A stretch of DNA of 64,000 nt from Microbispora sp. H13382 (GTDB lineage Bacteria; Actinomycetota; Actinomycetes; Streptosporangiales; Streptosporangiaceae): contig NZ_JABBXA010000008.1 of NCBI RefSeq assembly GCF_014161445.1, positions 289,036-353,035 on the forward strand, read 5' to 3'. Under the pieces are notes generated by a model. It made no database searches. It saw only the letters and a program-made list of their open reading frames with translations, and had not been told where the DNA came from. A program made the translations under genes and the position numbers. This document shows positions 19,822 to 28,406 of the stretch, in pieces. Within the stretch, counting starts at the first letter, position 1; every line of letters begins with the position of its first letter.

Positions 19822-21471
19822 GTGAACCCGGCGACCGCTCTCTCGACCGTCCTGATCGACGAACTGGTGCGGTGCGGGGTCACCGATGTGGTGCTCGCCC
19901 CGGGCTCCCGGTCCGCGCCGCTGGCGCTCGCCGCGCACGGCGAGTCGCGGCTGCGGCTGCACGTACGCGTCGACGAGCGCTCGGCGTCGTACCTCGCGCT
20001 CGGCCTGGCCAAGCGGTCCGAGCGGCCGGTGGCTCTGGTCTGCACCTCCGGCACGGCGGCGGCCAACTTCCACCCCGCCGTGATCGAGGCGTCGGAGTCG
20101 GGGGTCCCGCTGCTCCTGCTGACCGCCGACCGGCCGCCCGAGCTGCGCGGCACCGGCGCCAACCAGACGATCGACCAGGTCAAGCTGTACGGTTCGGCCG
20201 TGCGCTGGTTCGCCGAGGTCGGCGTGCCGGAGGAGCGGCCCGGCCAGGTGGCCTACTGGCGGTCCCTGGTGTGCCGGGCCTGCCAGCGCGCCGCCGGCCC
20301 GCCGGACCCCGGCCCCGTCCACCTCAATGTGGCCTTCCGCGAGCCGTTGATCCCCGACGGCGACGCGAGCTGGTGCGAGCCCCTCGACGGCGACGCCTCG
20401 GGCGCGTGGATGAGGGCGCGGGTCGCGCCGCCGTCCGCCGCCCTGCACATCCCGCCGACCCGGCGCGGCGTGCTGGTCGTCGGCGACGGCGCCGCCAACG
20501 TGCGGCGGTACGTCGCCGCCGCGGGCATGGCGGGCTGGCCCGTGCTGTCGGAGCCCAACGGCGGCGGCCGGTACGGCGACCACGCGATCTCGACCTACCA
20601 CTTCCTGCTGGGCGACCAGGAGTGGGCCGACGCCCACCGGCCGGACGTCGTGGTCACCCTCGGCCGCCCCGGGCTTTCGCGCCCGCTGCTGTCGTGGCTG
20701 CGCCGGGCCGAGGAGCACATCGTCGTGGCCCCCGACCTGACCCGGTGGCCCGACCCCACGCGTTCGGCGACCCAGGTGGCCCAGGCCGTGGAGATCCCGA
20801 TCGCCGCGGGAGGGGACGCCTGGCTGCGTGCCTGGCGGAACGCCGACCGACTGGCCCGCGAGGCGCTCGACACGGTGCTCGACTCCTCCGGGCTGACCGA
20901 GCCGCGGCTGGCCAGGGACCTCGCCGAGGTGCTGCCCAACGGGTCGCTGCTGTTCTGCGGCTCGTCCATGCCGATCCGCGACCTCGACCAGGCCATGCGC
21001 CCGCGGCGAGGGCTGCGGCTCATGGCCAACCGGGGCGCCTCGGGCATCGACGGCCTGGTCTCCACCGCCGTCGGGGCCGCGCTCGCCCACAACGGGCCGG
21101 CGTACGCGCTGATCGGCGACCTGACTCTCCTGCACGACCAGAACGGGCTCATCCTCGGCCCGCGCGAGCCCCGGCCCGACCTGTGCCTGGTGGTGGTGAA
21201 CAACGACGGCGGCGGGATCTTCTCGCTGCTGCCGCAGGCCGCGATCGAGGACCCGTTCGAGCGGGTCTTCGGCACCCCCCACGGAGTGGATTTCGGCTAC
21301 CTGGCCGCCGCGAGCGGCCTGCCGTACACGCTGGTGGATGATCCCGAGGAGCTGTCCAGGGCGATCAAGGGGGACGGCCTGCGGCTGGTGGAGGCGCGTA
21401 CCGACCGGGCGCGCAACGCGGCCGTCCACGCCGCGATGCGCGAGGCCGTACGCGCCGCCATGCGCGGTTGA
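19822..21471 (+). CDS. menD: 2-Succinyl-5-enolpyruvyl-6-hydroxy-3-cyclohexene-1-carboxylate synthase
   Basis: The 549-residue thiamine-diphosphate enzyme condenses isochorismate with 2-oxoglutarate, the first committed step of menaquinone synthesis. It shows the N-terminal VLAPGSRSAPLALAA block and the conserved glutamate region with SGTAAANFHPAVIEA. The TPP-binding motif starts at GDLTLLHDQNGL and continues to NNDGGGIF. GTG 19822 follows GGAGGCG. It lies 130 bp after menB but behind a terminator, so it may have its own promoter. Confidence 0.95.
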   Translation: MNPATALSTVLIDELVRCGVTDVVLAPGSRSAPLALAAHGESRLRLHVRVDERSASYLALGLAKRSERPVALVCTSGTAAANFHPAVIEASESGVPLLLLTADRPPELRGTGANQTIDQVKLYGSAVRWFAEVGVPEERPGQVAYWRSLVCRACQRAAGPPDPGPVHLNVAFREPLIPDGDASWCEPLDGDASGAWMRARVAPPSAALHIPPTRRGVLVVGDGAANVRRYVAAAGMAGWPVLSEPNGGGRYGDHAISTYHFLLGDQEWADAHRPDVVVTLGRPGLSRPLLSWLRRAEEHIVVAPDLTRWPDPTRSATQVAQAVEIPIAAGGDAWLRAWRNADRLAREALDTVLDSSGLTEPRLARDLAEVLPNGSLLFCGSSMPIRDLDQAMRPRRGLRLMANRGASGIDGLVSTAVGAALAHNGPAYALIGDLTLLHDQNGLILGPREPRPDLCLVVVNNDGGGIFSLLPQAAIEDPFERVFGTPHGVDFGYLAAASGLPYTLVDDPEELSRAIKGDGLRLVEARTDRARNAAVHAAMREAVRAAMRG

Positions 21472-21600
21472 TCGTTTCCAGGTCGGAGGCGGGGGCGCGC
21501 CCGTCGTTCTGCGGGCTTACGCCTGTTGGTCCTTGCGGCGGATGCCGCACTCGCGGGGCGACGGCAGAATGGGTGCTGTTTCCCCGCCATGAGGAGTGAG

Positions 21601-22239
21601 ATGCACGTCGACGAGTGGCTGCAGACCATCCCGTCCGTCTGGGTCTACGTGCTCGTGGGCGCCGTCATCGGGCTGGAGAGCCTGGGCATCCCGCTCCCGG
21701 GTGAGATCGTGCTGGTGAGCGCCGCGCTGCTGTCGTCCAGAGGAGTCGTGGACCCCCTGGTCGTCGGGATCTGCGCGAGCGGCGGCGCGATCGTCGGGGA
21801 CTCGATCGGCTACCTGATCGGCCGCAGAGGCGGACGGCCGCTGTTCGACCGTCTGGGGCGGCGCTTCCCCAAGCACTTCGGCCCGGCGCACATCGCCAAG
21901 GCGGAGCAGGTGTTCAACCGTCACGGCATGTGGGCGGTGTTCTTCGGCCGCTTCGTGGCCCTGCTGCGGATCCTCGCCGGGCCGCTGGCCGGCGCGCTGC
22001 ACATGCCCTACTGGCGCTTCCTCGTCGCCAACATCCTCGGCGGCGTGGTGTGGGCCGGCGGGACCACGGCCGCGATCTACTACCTGGGCGTGGTGGCCGA
22101 CAAGTGGCTCAAGGGCTTCTCCTGGGTCGGGCTGGTGGTCGCCCTCCTGTTCGGGCTGGGCACCACGGTGTGGCTGAAGCGCAAGGCCACCAAGGCGGCC
22201 GACGAGGAGAGCGTGCCGGAGACCGTCAGCGCCTCCTGA
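21601..22239 (+). CDS. DedA-family membrane protein
   Basis: The 212-residue polytopic protein has the DedA/VTT core: an N-terminal segment with E-x-x-G-I-P-L-P-G-E (ESLGIPLPGE), a region rich in Gly and Asp (AIVGDSIGYLIGRRGG), and the conserved FGRFVALLRILAGPLAG stretch. Members are proton-dependent membrane lipid transporters (undecaprenyl phosphate flippases in some bacteria). A short cytoplasmic tail ends in an acidic segment. ATG 21601 follows GAGGAG; the ATG at 21589 has no proper site. Confidence 0.9.
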   Translation: MHVDEWLQTIPSVWVYVLVGAVIGLESLGIPLPGEIVLVSAALLSSRGVVDPLVVGICASGGAIVGDSIGYLIGRRGGRPLFDRLGRRFPKHFGPAHIAKAEQVFNRHGMWAVFFGRFVALLRILAGPLAGALHMPYWRFLVANILGGVVWAGGTTAAIYYLGVVADKWLKGFSWVGLVVALLFGLGTTVWLKRKATKAADEESVPETVSAS

Positions 22240-22286
22240 CGCGCCGTCCGTTTTCCGCCAGCCCCGCGGACGGTCGCGAGGCCACC

Positions 22287-22826
22287 ATGAGGGCTATGAC
22301 GTACGAGATCAGGGCCATCGCGCCCGACGTGCTCGACCAGCTGAGGAAGACCGACGACGCCGGGCGCCGGCCGCGCCGGATCGTCGAGCGCGAGGGCGGC
22401 AACCCGCTGCGCTGCTGCCTGCGCCGCTCCCGGCCCGGGGAGGCGATCCTGCTCGCGGCCTACGCGCCGCTGCGCCGCTGGGCGCTGGAGACCGGTGCGG
22501 ACCCCGGGGCGTACGAGGAGGTCGGGCCGGTTTTCGTCCACGAGGAGCCGTGCGGGGGACCGGCGCAGGGCTATCCCGCGGCCATGGGCGGCCCGCGGCG
22601 GGTCTTCCGCACCTACCGCGCCGACGGTTCCATCCTGAACGGGTACCTCGTGGACGCGCACCAGTCGGCCGATCCTCTCGCGGCGTCGATCCTCCTGGAC
22701 AGGCTGCTGGAGGACCCGGAGGCGGCGATGGTCCACGTGCGGGCCGTGGAGTTCGGCTGCTTCCTGTTCGAAATACGGCGCGTTGTGTTGGAGAATCCCA
22801 CCACGGACGGCGTGCCGGTTCGTTGA
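22287..22826 (+). CDS. DUF1203 domain protein
   Basis: The 179-residue cytoplasmic protein matches DUF1203. It has a conserved central block with NPLRCCLRRSRPGE, a HEEPC-type motif (FVHEEPCGG) and a C-terminal EFGCFLFEIRR. The biochemical function is not known. The first of two nearby ATGs (22287 and 22296) was taken because GCGAGG lies upstream of it. It is near DedA on the same strand but no joint role is known. Confidence 0.75.
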   Translation: MRAMTYEIRAIAPDVLDQLRKTDDAGRRPRRIVEREGGNPLRCCLRRSRPGEAILLAAYAPLRRWALETGADPGAYEEVGPVFVHEEPCGGPAQGYPAAMGGPRRVFRTYRADGSILNGYLVDAHQSADPLAASILLDRLLEDPEAAMVHVRAVEFGCFLFEIRRVVLENPTTDGVPVR

Positions 22827-22899
22827 GCCGGACGAAGCAGCGGCAGGGAAGGTCGCCTAGCGTTCGGGCGACGAGCCCGGCGACGGAAGGACCCCTTCG

Positions 22900-24219
22900 A
22901 TGGCTGACACCGCAGGACGATGGCGGACACGGCTCGGTGAGCTGATCGCCGAGTACGAGATCCCCGGCGCGGCCCTGGCCTTCCTGCACGAGGGAGAGGT
23001 CCGCGAGTTCGCCGCCGGCGTGCTCAACGTCGCCACCGGCGTCGAGGCGACTCCCGACTCCCTCTTCCAGATCGGCTCGATCACGAAGGTGTGGACCTCG
23101 ACGCAGATCATGCTGCTGGCCGAGCAGGGGCGGGTCACCCTCGACACCCCCGTGCGGGAGATCCTGCCGGAGTTCCGGGTCGCGGACCCGGAGGTGACCA
23201 AGAGGGTCACGCTCCAGCACCTGCTGTCGCACACCTCGGGCATCGACGGGGACCTGTTCCTCGACACGGGCCGAGGCGACGACTGCCTGGAGAAGTACGT
23301 CGAGGCGTGCGCGGACCTCGCGCAGAACCACCCGCTCGGCGCCACCCAGTCGTACTGCAACTCCGGCTTCTCCGTCGCGGGGCGGGTGGTCGAACGCCTG
23401 ACCGGCAAGGTGTGGGACGCCGCGCTGCGCGAGCAGATCGTCGAGCCGCTGGGCCTGACCCACACCTGGACCCTGCCGGAGGACGTCCTGCGGTTCCGCG
23501 CGGCCATGGGCCACATCGACGGTGCGCCGGCGCCGATGTGGGGCCTGATGCGCTCGGCGGGACCGGCCGGGCTGATCTGCGCCCGCGCCGCCGACGTCGT
23601 GGCCTTCGCCCGTGCCCATCTGGAGGGCGGCCTGCTCGCCGATCCCCGCGCGATGTGGGAGCCGCAGGTGGACATCCCGAACCCGCACACCCTGGGCAGG
23701 CAGTGGGGGATCGGCTGGATCCTCGACGAGTGGGACGGCCGCCGGGTGATCTCGCACGGCGGCAACACGATCGGCCAGGCCGCCATGCTCTGGGCGGTCC
23801 CCGAGGCGGGTACCGTCGCGTGCGTGCTGGCCAACGGCGGCCAGACCGGCGCCTTCCAGCACGCCGTCGCCACCGAGCTGTTCGGCGACCTGCTCGGCCT
23901 GGCCGTCCCGCCCGTGCTCGGCCCGCCGGCCGAGCCGTACGAGACCGACGTGGAGCGGTACGCCGGGGTCTACGAGCGAACCGGCACGCGGATCACGATG
24001 ACCGTGCGCGACGGAGCCCTGGCGACGCACATCGAGGCCACCGGGGCTCTCGCCGGCGCGCAGCCGCCCATGGACCTCGACCTCGTGCCGGTGGACGACG
24101 TCACGTTCGTCGGCCGCCCGCAGGGGCAGCCCGACTGGTGGTCCGCGGTGTTCTTCCGGCTCCCCGACGGCACGCCGTACGTCCACCTCGGCGCACGGGC
24201 CACGCCCAGGATCGGCTGA
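22900..24219 (+). CDS. Serine hydrolase of the beta-lactamase class C/esterase family
   Basis: The 439-residue protein has the penicillin-recognising fold: S60-x-x-K63 (SITK), Y152-x-N154 (YCN) and HGGN replacing KTG near residue 286. No signal peptide is visible, so it is probably cytoplasmic. The C-terminal ~120 residues resemble the lipocalin-like DUF3471 extension of esterases and D-aminopeptidase-type enzymes. Substrate cannot be told from sequence. A PucR regulator follows after 8 bp and may control it. Confidence 0.85.
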   Translation: MADTAGRWRTRLGELIAEYEIPGAALAFLHEGEVREFAAGVLNVATGVEATPDSLFQIGSITKVWTSTQIMLLAEQGRVTLDTPVREILPEFRVADPEVTKRVTLQHLLSHTSGIDGDLFLDTGRGDDCLEKYVEACADLAQNHPLGATQSYCNSGFSVAGRVVERLTGKVWDAALREQIVEPLGLTHTWTLPEDVLRFRAAMGHIDGAPAPMWGLMRSAGPAGLICARAADVVAFARAHLEGGLLADPRAMWEPQVDIPNPHTLGRQWGIGWILDEWDGRRVISHGGNTIGQAAMLWAVPEAGTVACVLANGGQTGAFQHAVATELFGDLLGLAVPPVLGPPAEPYETDVERYAGVYERTGTRITMTVRDGALATHIEATGALAGAQPPMDLDLVPVDDVTFVGRPQGQPDWWSAVFFRLPDGTPYVHLGARATPRIG

Positions 24220-24227
24220 GGCGGAGG

Positions 24228-25808
24228 ATGGACGCACGGCCGCGCGCCAGCCTGCGCCGGGTCCTGGAGGATCTCGGCAGCACCGTGCTCGACGTGGCCG
24301 CCTCACCCGGTGACCTCGACGCCGAGGTCACCGGGGTGCACATCTACGACCCCCTGGACGAGCCGCTGCTGCAGGAGGGGGCTCTCGTGCTCGCCGTCGG
24401 GGTGGACTCGGCCGAGCGGATACGGGCCCTGCTCGACGCGGCCGGTCCGGCGGCCGGAATCGTCGTGAAGCAGCCGGTGGAGGTCGACGATCCGCTCCGC
24501 GCGAAGGTCCGGGAGACCGGGGTCGCGGTGCTCGGTCTCACCCGCGCCGCGTCCTGGGCCCAGGTGGCGGCGCTGCTGCGCTCCCTGCTGGCCGAGCTGC
24601 GGGACCCGCTCCTGGACGAGTCGCCGGACGGCCTGTTCTCGCTGGCCAACGCCGTGTGCGCGCTGCTGGACGCGCCGGTGACCATCGAGGACCGCTCCTC
24701 GCGGGTGCTGGCGTACTCCGAGCGGCAGGAGGAGGCCGACCCCGGGCGGGTGGCGACCGTGCTCGGTCGTCAGGTGCCGGAGCGGTACCGGCGGATGCTG
24801 GAGGAAGGGGGCGTCTTCCGCCGGCTCTACCAGAGCCGTGAGCCGATCTACATCGAACTGCACGACGAGGGGATCAACCGGGCGGCGGTGGCCGTCCGCT
24901 CGGGCGACGAGATCCTCGGCTCCATCTGGGCCGCGGTGCGCGAGCCGCTCAGCGAGCAGCGGCGGCGCGCCCTCGCCGACGCCGCCAAGATCGTCGCGCT
25001 GCAGCTCCTGCGGCAGCGCGCCGGGGCCGACACCAGCAGGCGGCTGCGCGCCGATCTCCTGTCGACGGTGCTCGCCGGCGGCCGCGACGCCGCCGAGGCG
25101 GCGGGCCGGCTGGGCGTGGCGAGCGAGCGCCTGTGCGTGCTCGCGGCCCAGCTCACCGAGGAGGCGTACGACGACGCCGCCCGGCTGGAGAGCGACCGGC
25201 AGCGGTTCTGCGACGCTCTCGCCCTGCACGTCGGGGCCATCCACCCGAAGGCCGCCGCCGCGCTGGTCGGTTCGGTGGCCTACGCCGTGCTCCCTCTGCA
25301 GGCCGGCGGGCAGGAGGAGGCACGGGCCGTACGCGTGGCGGAGAGCTTCCTGACCAGGGTCGGCCCCCGGCACGCGGCCAACATCGGCGTGGGCCGCCTG
25401 GCGGCCGACCTCGCCGAGGTGGCCCGGTCGCGGGCCGACGCCGACCGGGCGCTGCGGGTGCTGCGTGCCAGGGGCGCCTCCGGCCAGGCGGCCGGGTACA
25501 CGAGCGTGCACTTCGAGGCGTTGCTGCTCCAGTTCTCCGATCTGGTCCGGGCGGAGAAGCAGGCGCCCACCGGGCCGTACGAGCGGCTGCTCGCGTACGA
25601 CGCCGAGCACGGCAGCGAGCTGGTCGCCACGCTGCGGGCCTATCTGGACGCCTTCGGCGACGTCAACGCCGCCGCCGCGCGGGTCCACGTGCACGCCAAC
25701 ACCTTCCGCTACCGCCTCAAGCGGTTGACCGAGATCGGCGGGCTGGACCTGACCGACCCCGACGCACGGCTCAGCGTCATGCTCCAGATGCGCATCTTCG
25801 GCCGATAG
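24228..25808 (+). CDS. PucR-family transcriptional regulator
   Basis: The 526-residue regulator has an N-terminal PucR-like sensor region (~1-120), a GGDEF-like CdaR central domain, and a C-terminal PucR helix-turn-helix (DVNAAAARVHVHANTFRYRLKRL). Such proteins often control purine or other nitrogen catabolism; here the nearest target is the serine hydrolase. The ATG lies directly after GCGGAGG with essentially no spacer, 8 bp behind the preceding stop, so translational coupling is likely. Confidence 0.85.
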   Translation: MDARPRASLRRVLEDLGSTVLDVAASPGDLDAEVTGVHIYDPLDEPLLQEGALVLAVGVDSAERIRALLDAAGPAAGIVVKQPVEVDDPLRAKVRETGVAVLGLTRAASWAQVAALLRSLLAELRDPLLDESPDGLFSLANAVCALLDAPVTIEDRSSRVLAYSERQEEADPGRVATVLGRQVPERYRRMLEEGGVFRRLYQSREPIYIELHDEGINRAAVAVRSGDEILGSIWAAVREPLSEQRRRALADAAKIVALQLLRQRAGADTSRRLRADLLSTVLAGGRDAAEAAGRLGVASERLCVLAAQLTEEAYDDAARLESDRQRFCDALALHVGAIHPKAAAALVGSVAYAVLPLQAGGQEEARAVRVAESFLTRVGPRHAANIGVGRLAADLAEVARSRADADRALRVLRARGASGQAAGYTSVHFEALLLQFSDLVRAEKQAPTGPYERLLAYDAEHGSELVATLRAYLDAFGDVNAAAARVHVHANTFRYRLKRLTEIGGLDLTDPDARLSVMLQMRIFGR

Positions 25809-25978
25809 CACGACGCGCCACGGGGGCGCAGAACCCGTCAGCTCACCCGGCGGTGCACGTCCTCGGGGCTGCCCGACGGGCTCGATCCTGTGACTCCAAG
25901 TAATCGTTCGGTGAGCTTGCTGTAAACATCGGTCGATGAAAGAATTCGTACAGGCATTCGAATGAAGGGGGAGATGTG

Positions 25979-28306
25979 ATGGAGCCCATTGAAGTCGCTC
26001 CCGCACATCCTCGGCCTTCGAATGCGCCATCCGGCGACTGGTGGGACGAGCTCATCGCCAACTCGTCCCTGTGGTCGTCCGAAGACTCCCTCGCCCGCGA
26101 TCTGCTCTCCGGGCAACCCGTCCCGGGGGAGGACAGGGGTAATCGCGCCAGTTGCGCAGGAACCGCAGACGCTGGGGTTTCGTCTGTTCGCTCTGCGGGT
26201 GCCGGTACGGGCAATGCGGCCGACGACGCCGGTATGGCGGAGGCCACCGCTGGGGAGGCCGACGGCGATGCCACCGGCAATGCGACTGAAAGCGGTGCTG
26301 GTGCTGGTGGTCGTGGCGCGGGTGATCGCCGGGGTCGGTCGTCGTGGGTGCTGGTGGGTTCTGTTTGTGAGTCGGCGCGGGCGTTGGCGTTGGCGCGGGT
26401 TCCGGACGATGTGGATGTCTGTCTGGCTGAGGCTGAGGAGTTGGTGTTCGCGCGGGATCGGATCACCTCGGCGTTGGCGGATCGGGTGGGGCGGGTGCAT
26501 CGGGCGGGGCAGGCCCGGCGGCATGGGCATGCCTCCATCCGCAGTTGGCTGCGCACCGCCGGAGGAATGAGCGTCGCGGGTGCGGGCCGGCTGCTGGCCC
26601 TGGGGATCGAGTTGGCCCGCCTGCCGCGGGTGCGGGAGAAGTTCGCGGCCGGTGGGTTGGCGGCGGGGGTGGTGGAGGCCATCTGCACCGCCGTTGCCGG
26701 CCTGTCCGATGAGCAGGCTGCGGTGGCTGAGCCGATCCTGCTGGAGCTGGCGGGCAAGGCGGGCGCGGCGGAGGTGGCCAGGGCCGGCCGTTATCTGCGG
26801 GCGGTGCTGGACCCCGATGGTGAGGACCGTGATGAGCGGGCCGATTACGGGCGGCGGTTCCTGCGGGTGCGCCCCGGCAAGGGCGGCGGGCTGGAGGGGG
26901 AGTTCTATCTGCCGCGTGAGCATGCCGCCCGGTTGCAGGCGTTGCTGGATGCGTATGCCAGGCCCAGGGCGGAGGGCGATGACCGGCCGCTGCGAGTGCG
27001 TCAGGCGGATGCGTTCATGGCGTTGCTGGAGGAGAAGATCGCCGCCGAGCTTCTGGTGCTGGTCAACGCCGAATCCCTCCCTGCCGACCCCACCCCCGGC
27101 CCCGAGACCTCCGAAGACACTCATGACAGCCACAGCGCCCAGAACACCGAGGGGACTGGAGACAGCCAGGACGCCGAAGACGCCGAGATGGCCCGGCACG
27201 CCGAGGACGCGCCCGTCAGCCGGGACGGCGAGGACACCGCTGCCCTCGTCGACGAGGGCGACACGCACGACGTCGGCGGCAACGGCCCCGTTGCCGGCAC
27301 CGGTGACGCCGAGGAGACCGTTCCTGCGGTAGGTGCCGGGGCCGATGCCGATGTAGCCGCAAATGCCTTCGTCGAGAGCGCCGTCAACAGCGCCAACCCT
27401 GCAACCGGATCCCGTGACACGCGGTCCGGCGATGACGTGACCGGACGCGCGCAGGCGAAGAGCAGCGAGCGGAGCGAGTCGCATCAGGAGCCACAGCAGA
27501 GGGAGTCACAGCAGAGCCCGCCACGGCAGAGCGTGCCGAGGCCGGGGGAGTCACAGCGGCAGGAGTGGCACTCGCGGGTGTCGCGGTGGGGTGAGTGGCG
27601 GTCGCCTGATCCTCCTGGGGACACCTGTGCCCATCACGCCCACGCCGGGCCTCGGCCTGCGGGGGACTGCCGCGATGCGCAGCCCCCGCGTGAGAATGAC
27701 GGCCACGAGCACCAGTGGCACGGCGAGGGCGCGTCCGGATACGGGTGCGGGTGCGGGGATAGGGCGCGGTGCTCGTCCGCAGCGCCGGGGGCGCCCGGCA
27801 CGCGGGGACCAGAGCCGGAGAGGCCATCGGGACCAGGGCCGGGGGCGTCACCGGGAGCGTCGGCCGGAGGGCTGCCTGGGGCGCTGCTGGGGACGGCGCC
27901 GGGGTTGCTGCTGGCGACGGGGCAGGTGCTGCCCGTCTCCGGCGTGCACCGGCTGGCCCGCACCTCCACCCTGGTGCGCCTGGTGATGGACGCCGAGGGA
28001 CAGGTCCTGGACATGGGCCGCAAGGTCCGATTGGCCACCCCCGCCCAGCGGCGGGCGATCTACGCGCGCTATGCCACCTGCTGGATCGACGGCTGCCCGC
28101 TGCCGGCCACCAGGTGCCAGATCGACCACGCCGACAACTGGAGCAGCGGCGGCCTGACCGACCTCAAACTGCTGGGCCCGGCCTGCCAGTTCCACAACCG
28201 CGACCGCTACCAGCACCCCGACCGCTACACCCGCCGCAAGACCGGCACAGACCGCTGGGCCTTCACCTACCATCGCCTCGCGGGAGCCCGGAGGCTACGG
28301 GAATGA
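25979..28306 (+). CDS. DUF222/HNH endonuclease (13E12-type) with long disordered insert
   Basis: The 775-residue protein joins a DUF222 domain (residues ~120-350) to a C-terminal HNH nuclease domain (RQRAIYARYATCWIDGC region, then CQIDHADNWSSGG and CQFHNRDR). Between them lie ~290 residues of Glu/Asp/Ser/Gly-rich and Pro/Gly-rich low-complexity sequence. The family is a multicopy actinobacterial group related to the REP13E12 repeats of mycobacteria, which act as phage insertion sites; biological role is unknown. ATG 25979 follows AAGGGGGAG. The first 100 residues are also low-complexity. Codon use in 26330-27050 looks less GC-biased than neighbours, consistent with transfer. Confidence 0.85.
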   Translation: MEPIEVAPAHPRPSNAPSGDWWDELIANSSLWSSEDSLARDLLSGQPVPGEDRGNRASCAGTADAGVSSVRSAGAGTGNAADDAGMAEATAGEADGDATGNATESGAGAGGRGAGDRRGRSSWVLVGSVCESARALALARVPDDVDVCLAEAEELVFARDRITSALADRVGRVHRAGQARRHGHASIRSWLRTAGGMSVAGAGRLLALGIELARLPRVREKFAAGGLAAGVVEAICTAVAGLSDEQAAVAEPILLELAGKAGAAEVARAGRYLRAVLDPDGEDRDERADYGRRFLRVRPGKGGGLEGEFYLPREHAARLQALLDAYARPRAEGDDRPLRVRQADAFMALLEEKIAAELLVLVNAESLPADPTPGPETSEDTHDSHSAQNTEGTGDSQDAEDAEMARHAEDAPVSRDGEDTAALVDEGDTHDVGGNGPVAGTGDAEETVPAVGAGADADVAANAFVESAVNSANPATGSRDTRSGDDVTGRAQAKSSERSESHQEPQQRESQQSPPRQSVPRPGESQRQEWHSRVSRWGEWRSPDPPGDTCAHHAHAGPRPAGDCRDAQPPRENDGHEHQWHGEGASGYGCGCGDRARCSSAAPGAPGTRGPEPERPSGPGPGASPGASAGGLPGALLGTAPGLLLATGQVLPVSGVHRLARTSTLVRLVMDAEGQVLDMGRKVRLATPAQRRAIYARYATCWIDGCPLPATRCQIDHADNWSSGGLTDLKLLGPACQFHNRDRYQHPDRYTRRKTGTDRWAFTYHRLAGARRLRE

Positions 28307-28351
28307 CAGCCAACCGAATCCTCTGCTCGCAGGCGGCAGGCACGCGTCGGC

Positions 28352-28403
28352 GGCATGGGCGGCCGGCATGGGCGGGTGGTATGGACGGGCGGTATGGACG
28401 GTG
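28352..28403. repeat. 13-bp tandem repeat, four imperfect copies
   Basis: Copies read GGCATGGGCGGCC, GGCATGGGCGGGT, GGTATGGACGGGC and GGTATGGACGGTG, back to back, in the gap between two convergent genes. Copies 1-2 and 3-4 pair up, suggesting two duplication steps. Confidence 0.8.
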
Positions 28404-28406
28404 CCG

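Noticed and set aside
22852..22873. Short hairpin GTCGCC/GGCGAC before the serine hydrolase
   Set aside because: Six-bp stem is expected by chance in such GC-rich DNA and it lacks a terminator context.
25838..27484. 548-codon minus-strand frame over the DUF222-HNH gene
   Set aside because: Low-complexity mirror of the plus-strand gene, which has recognisable DUF222 and HNH motifs.
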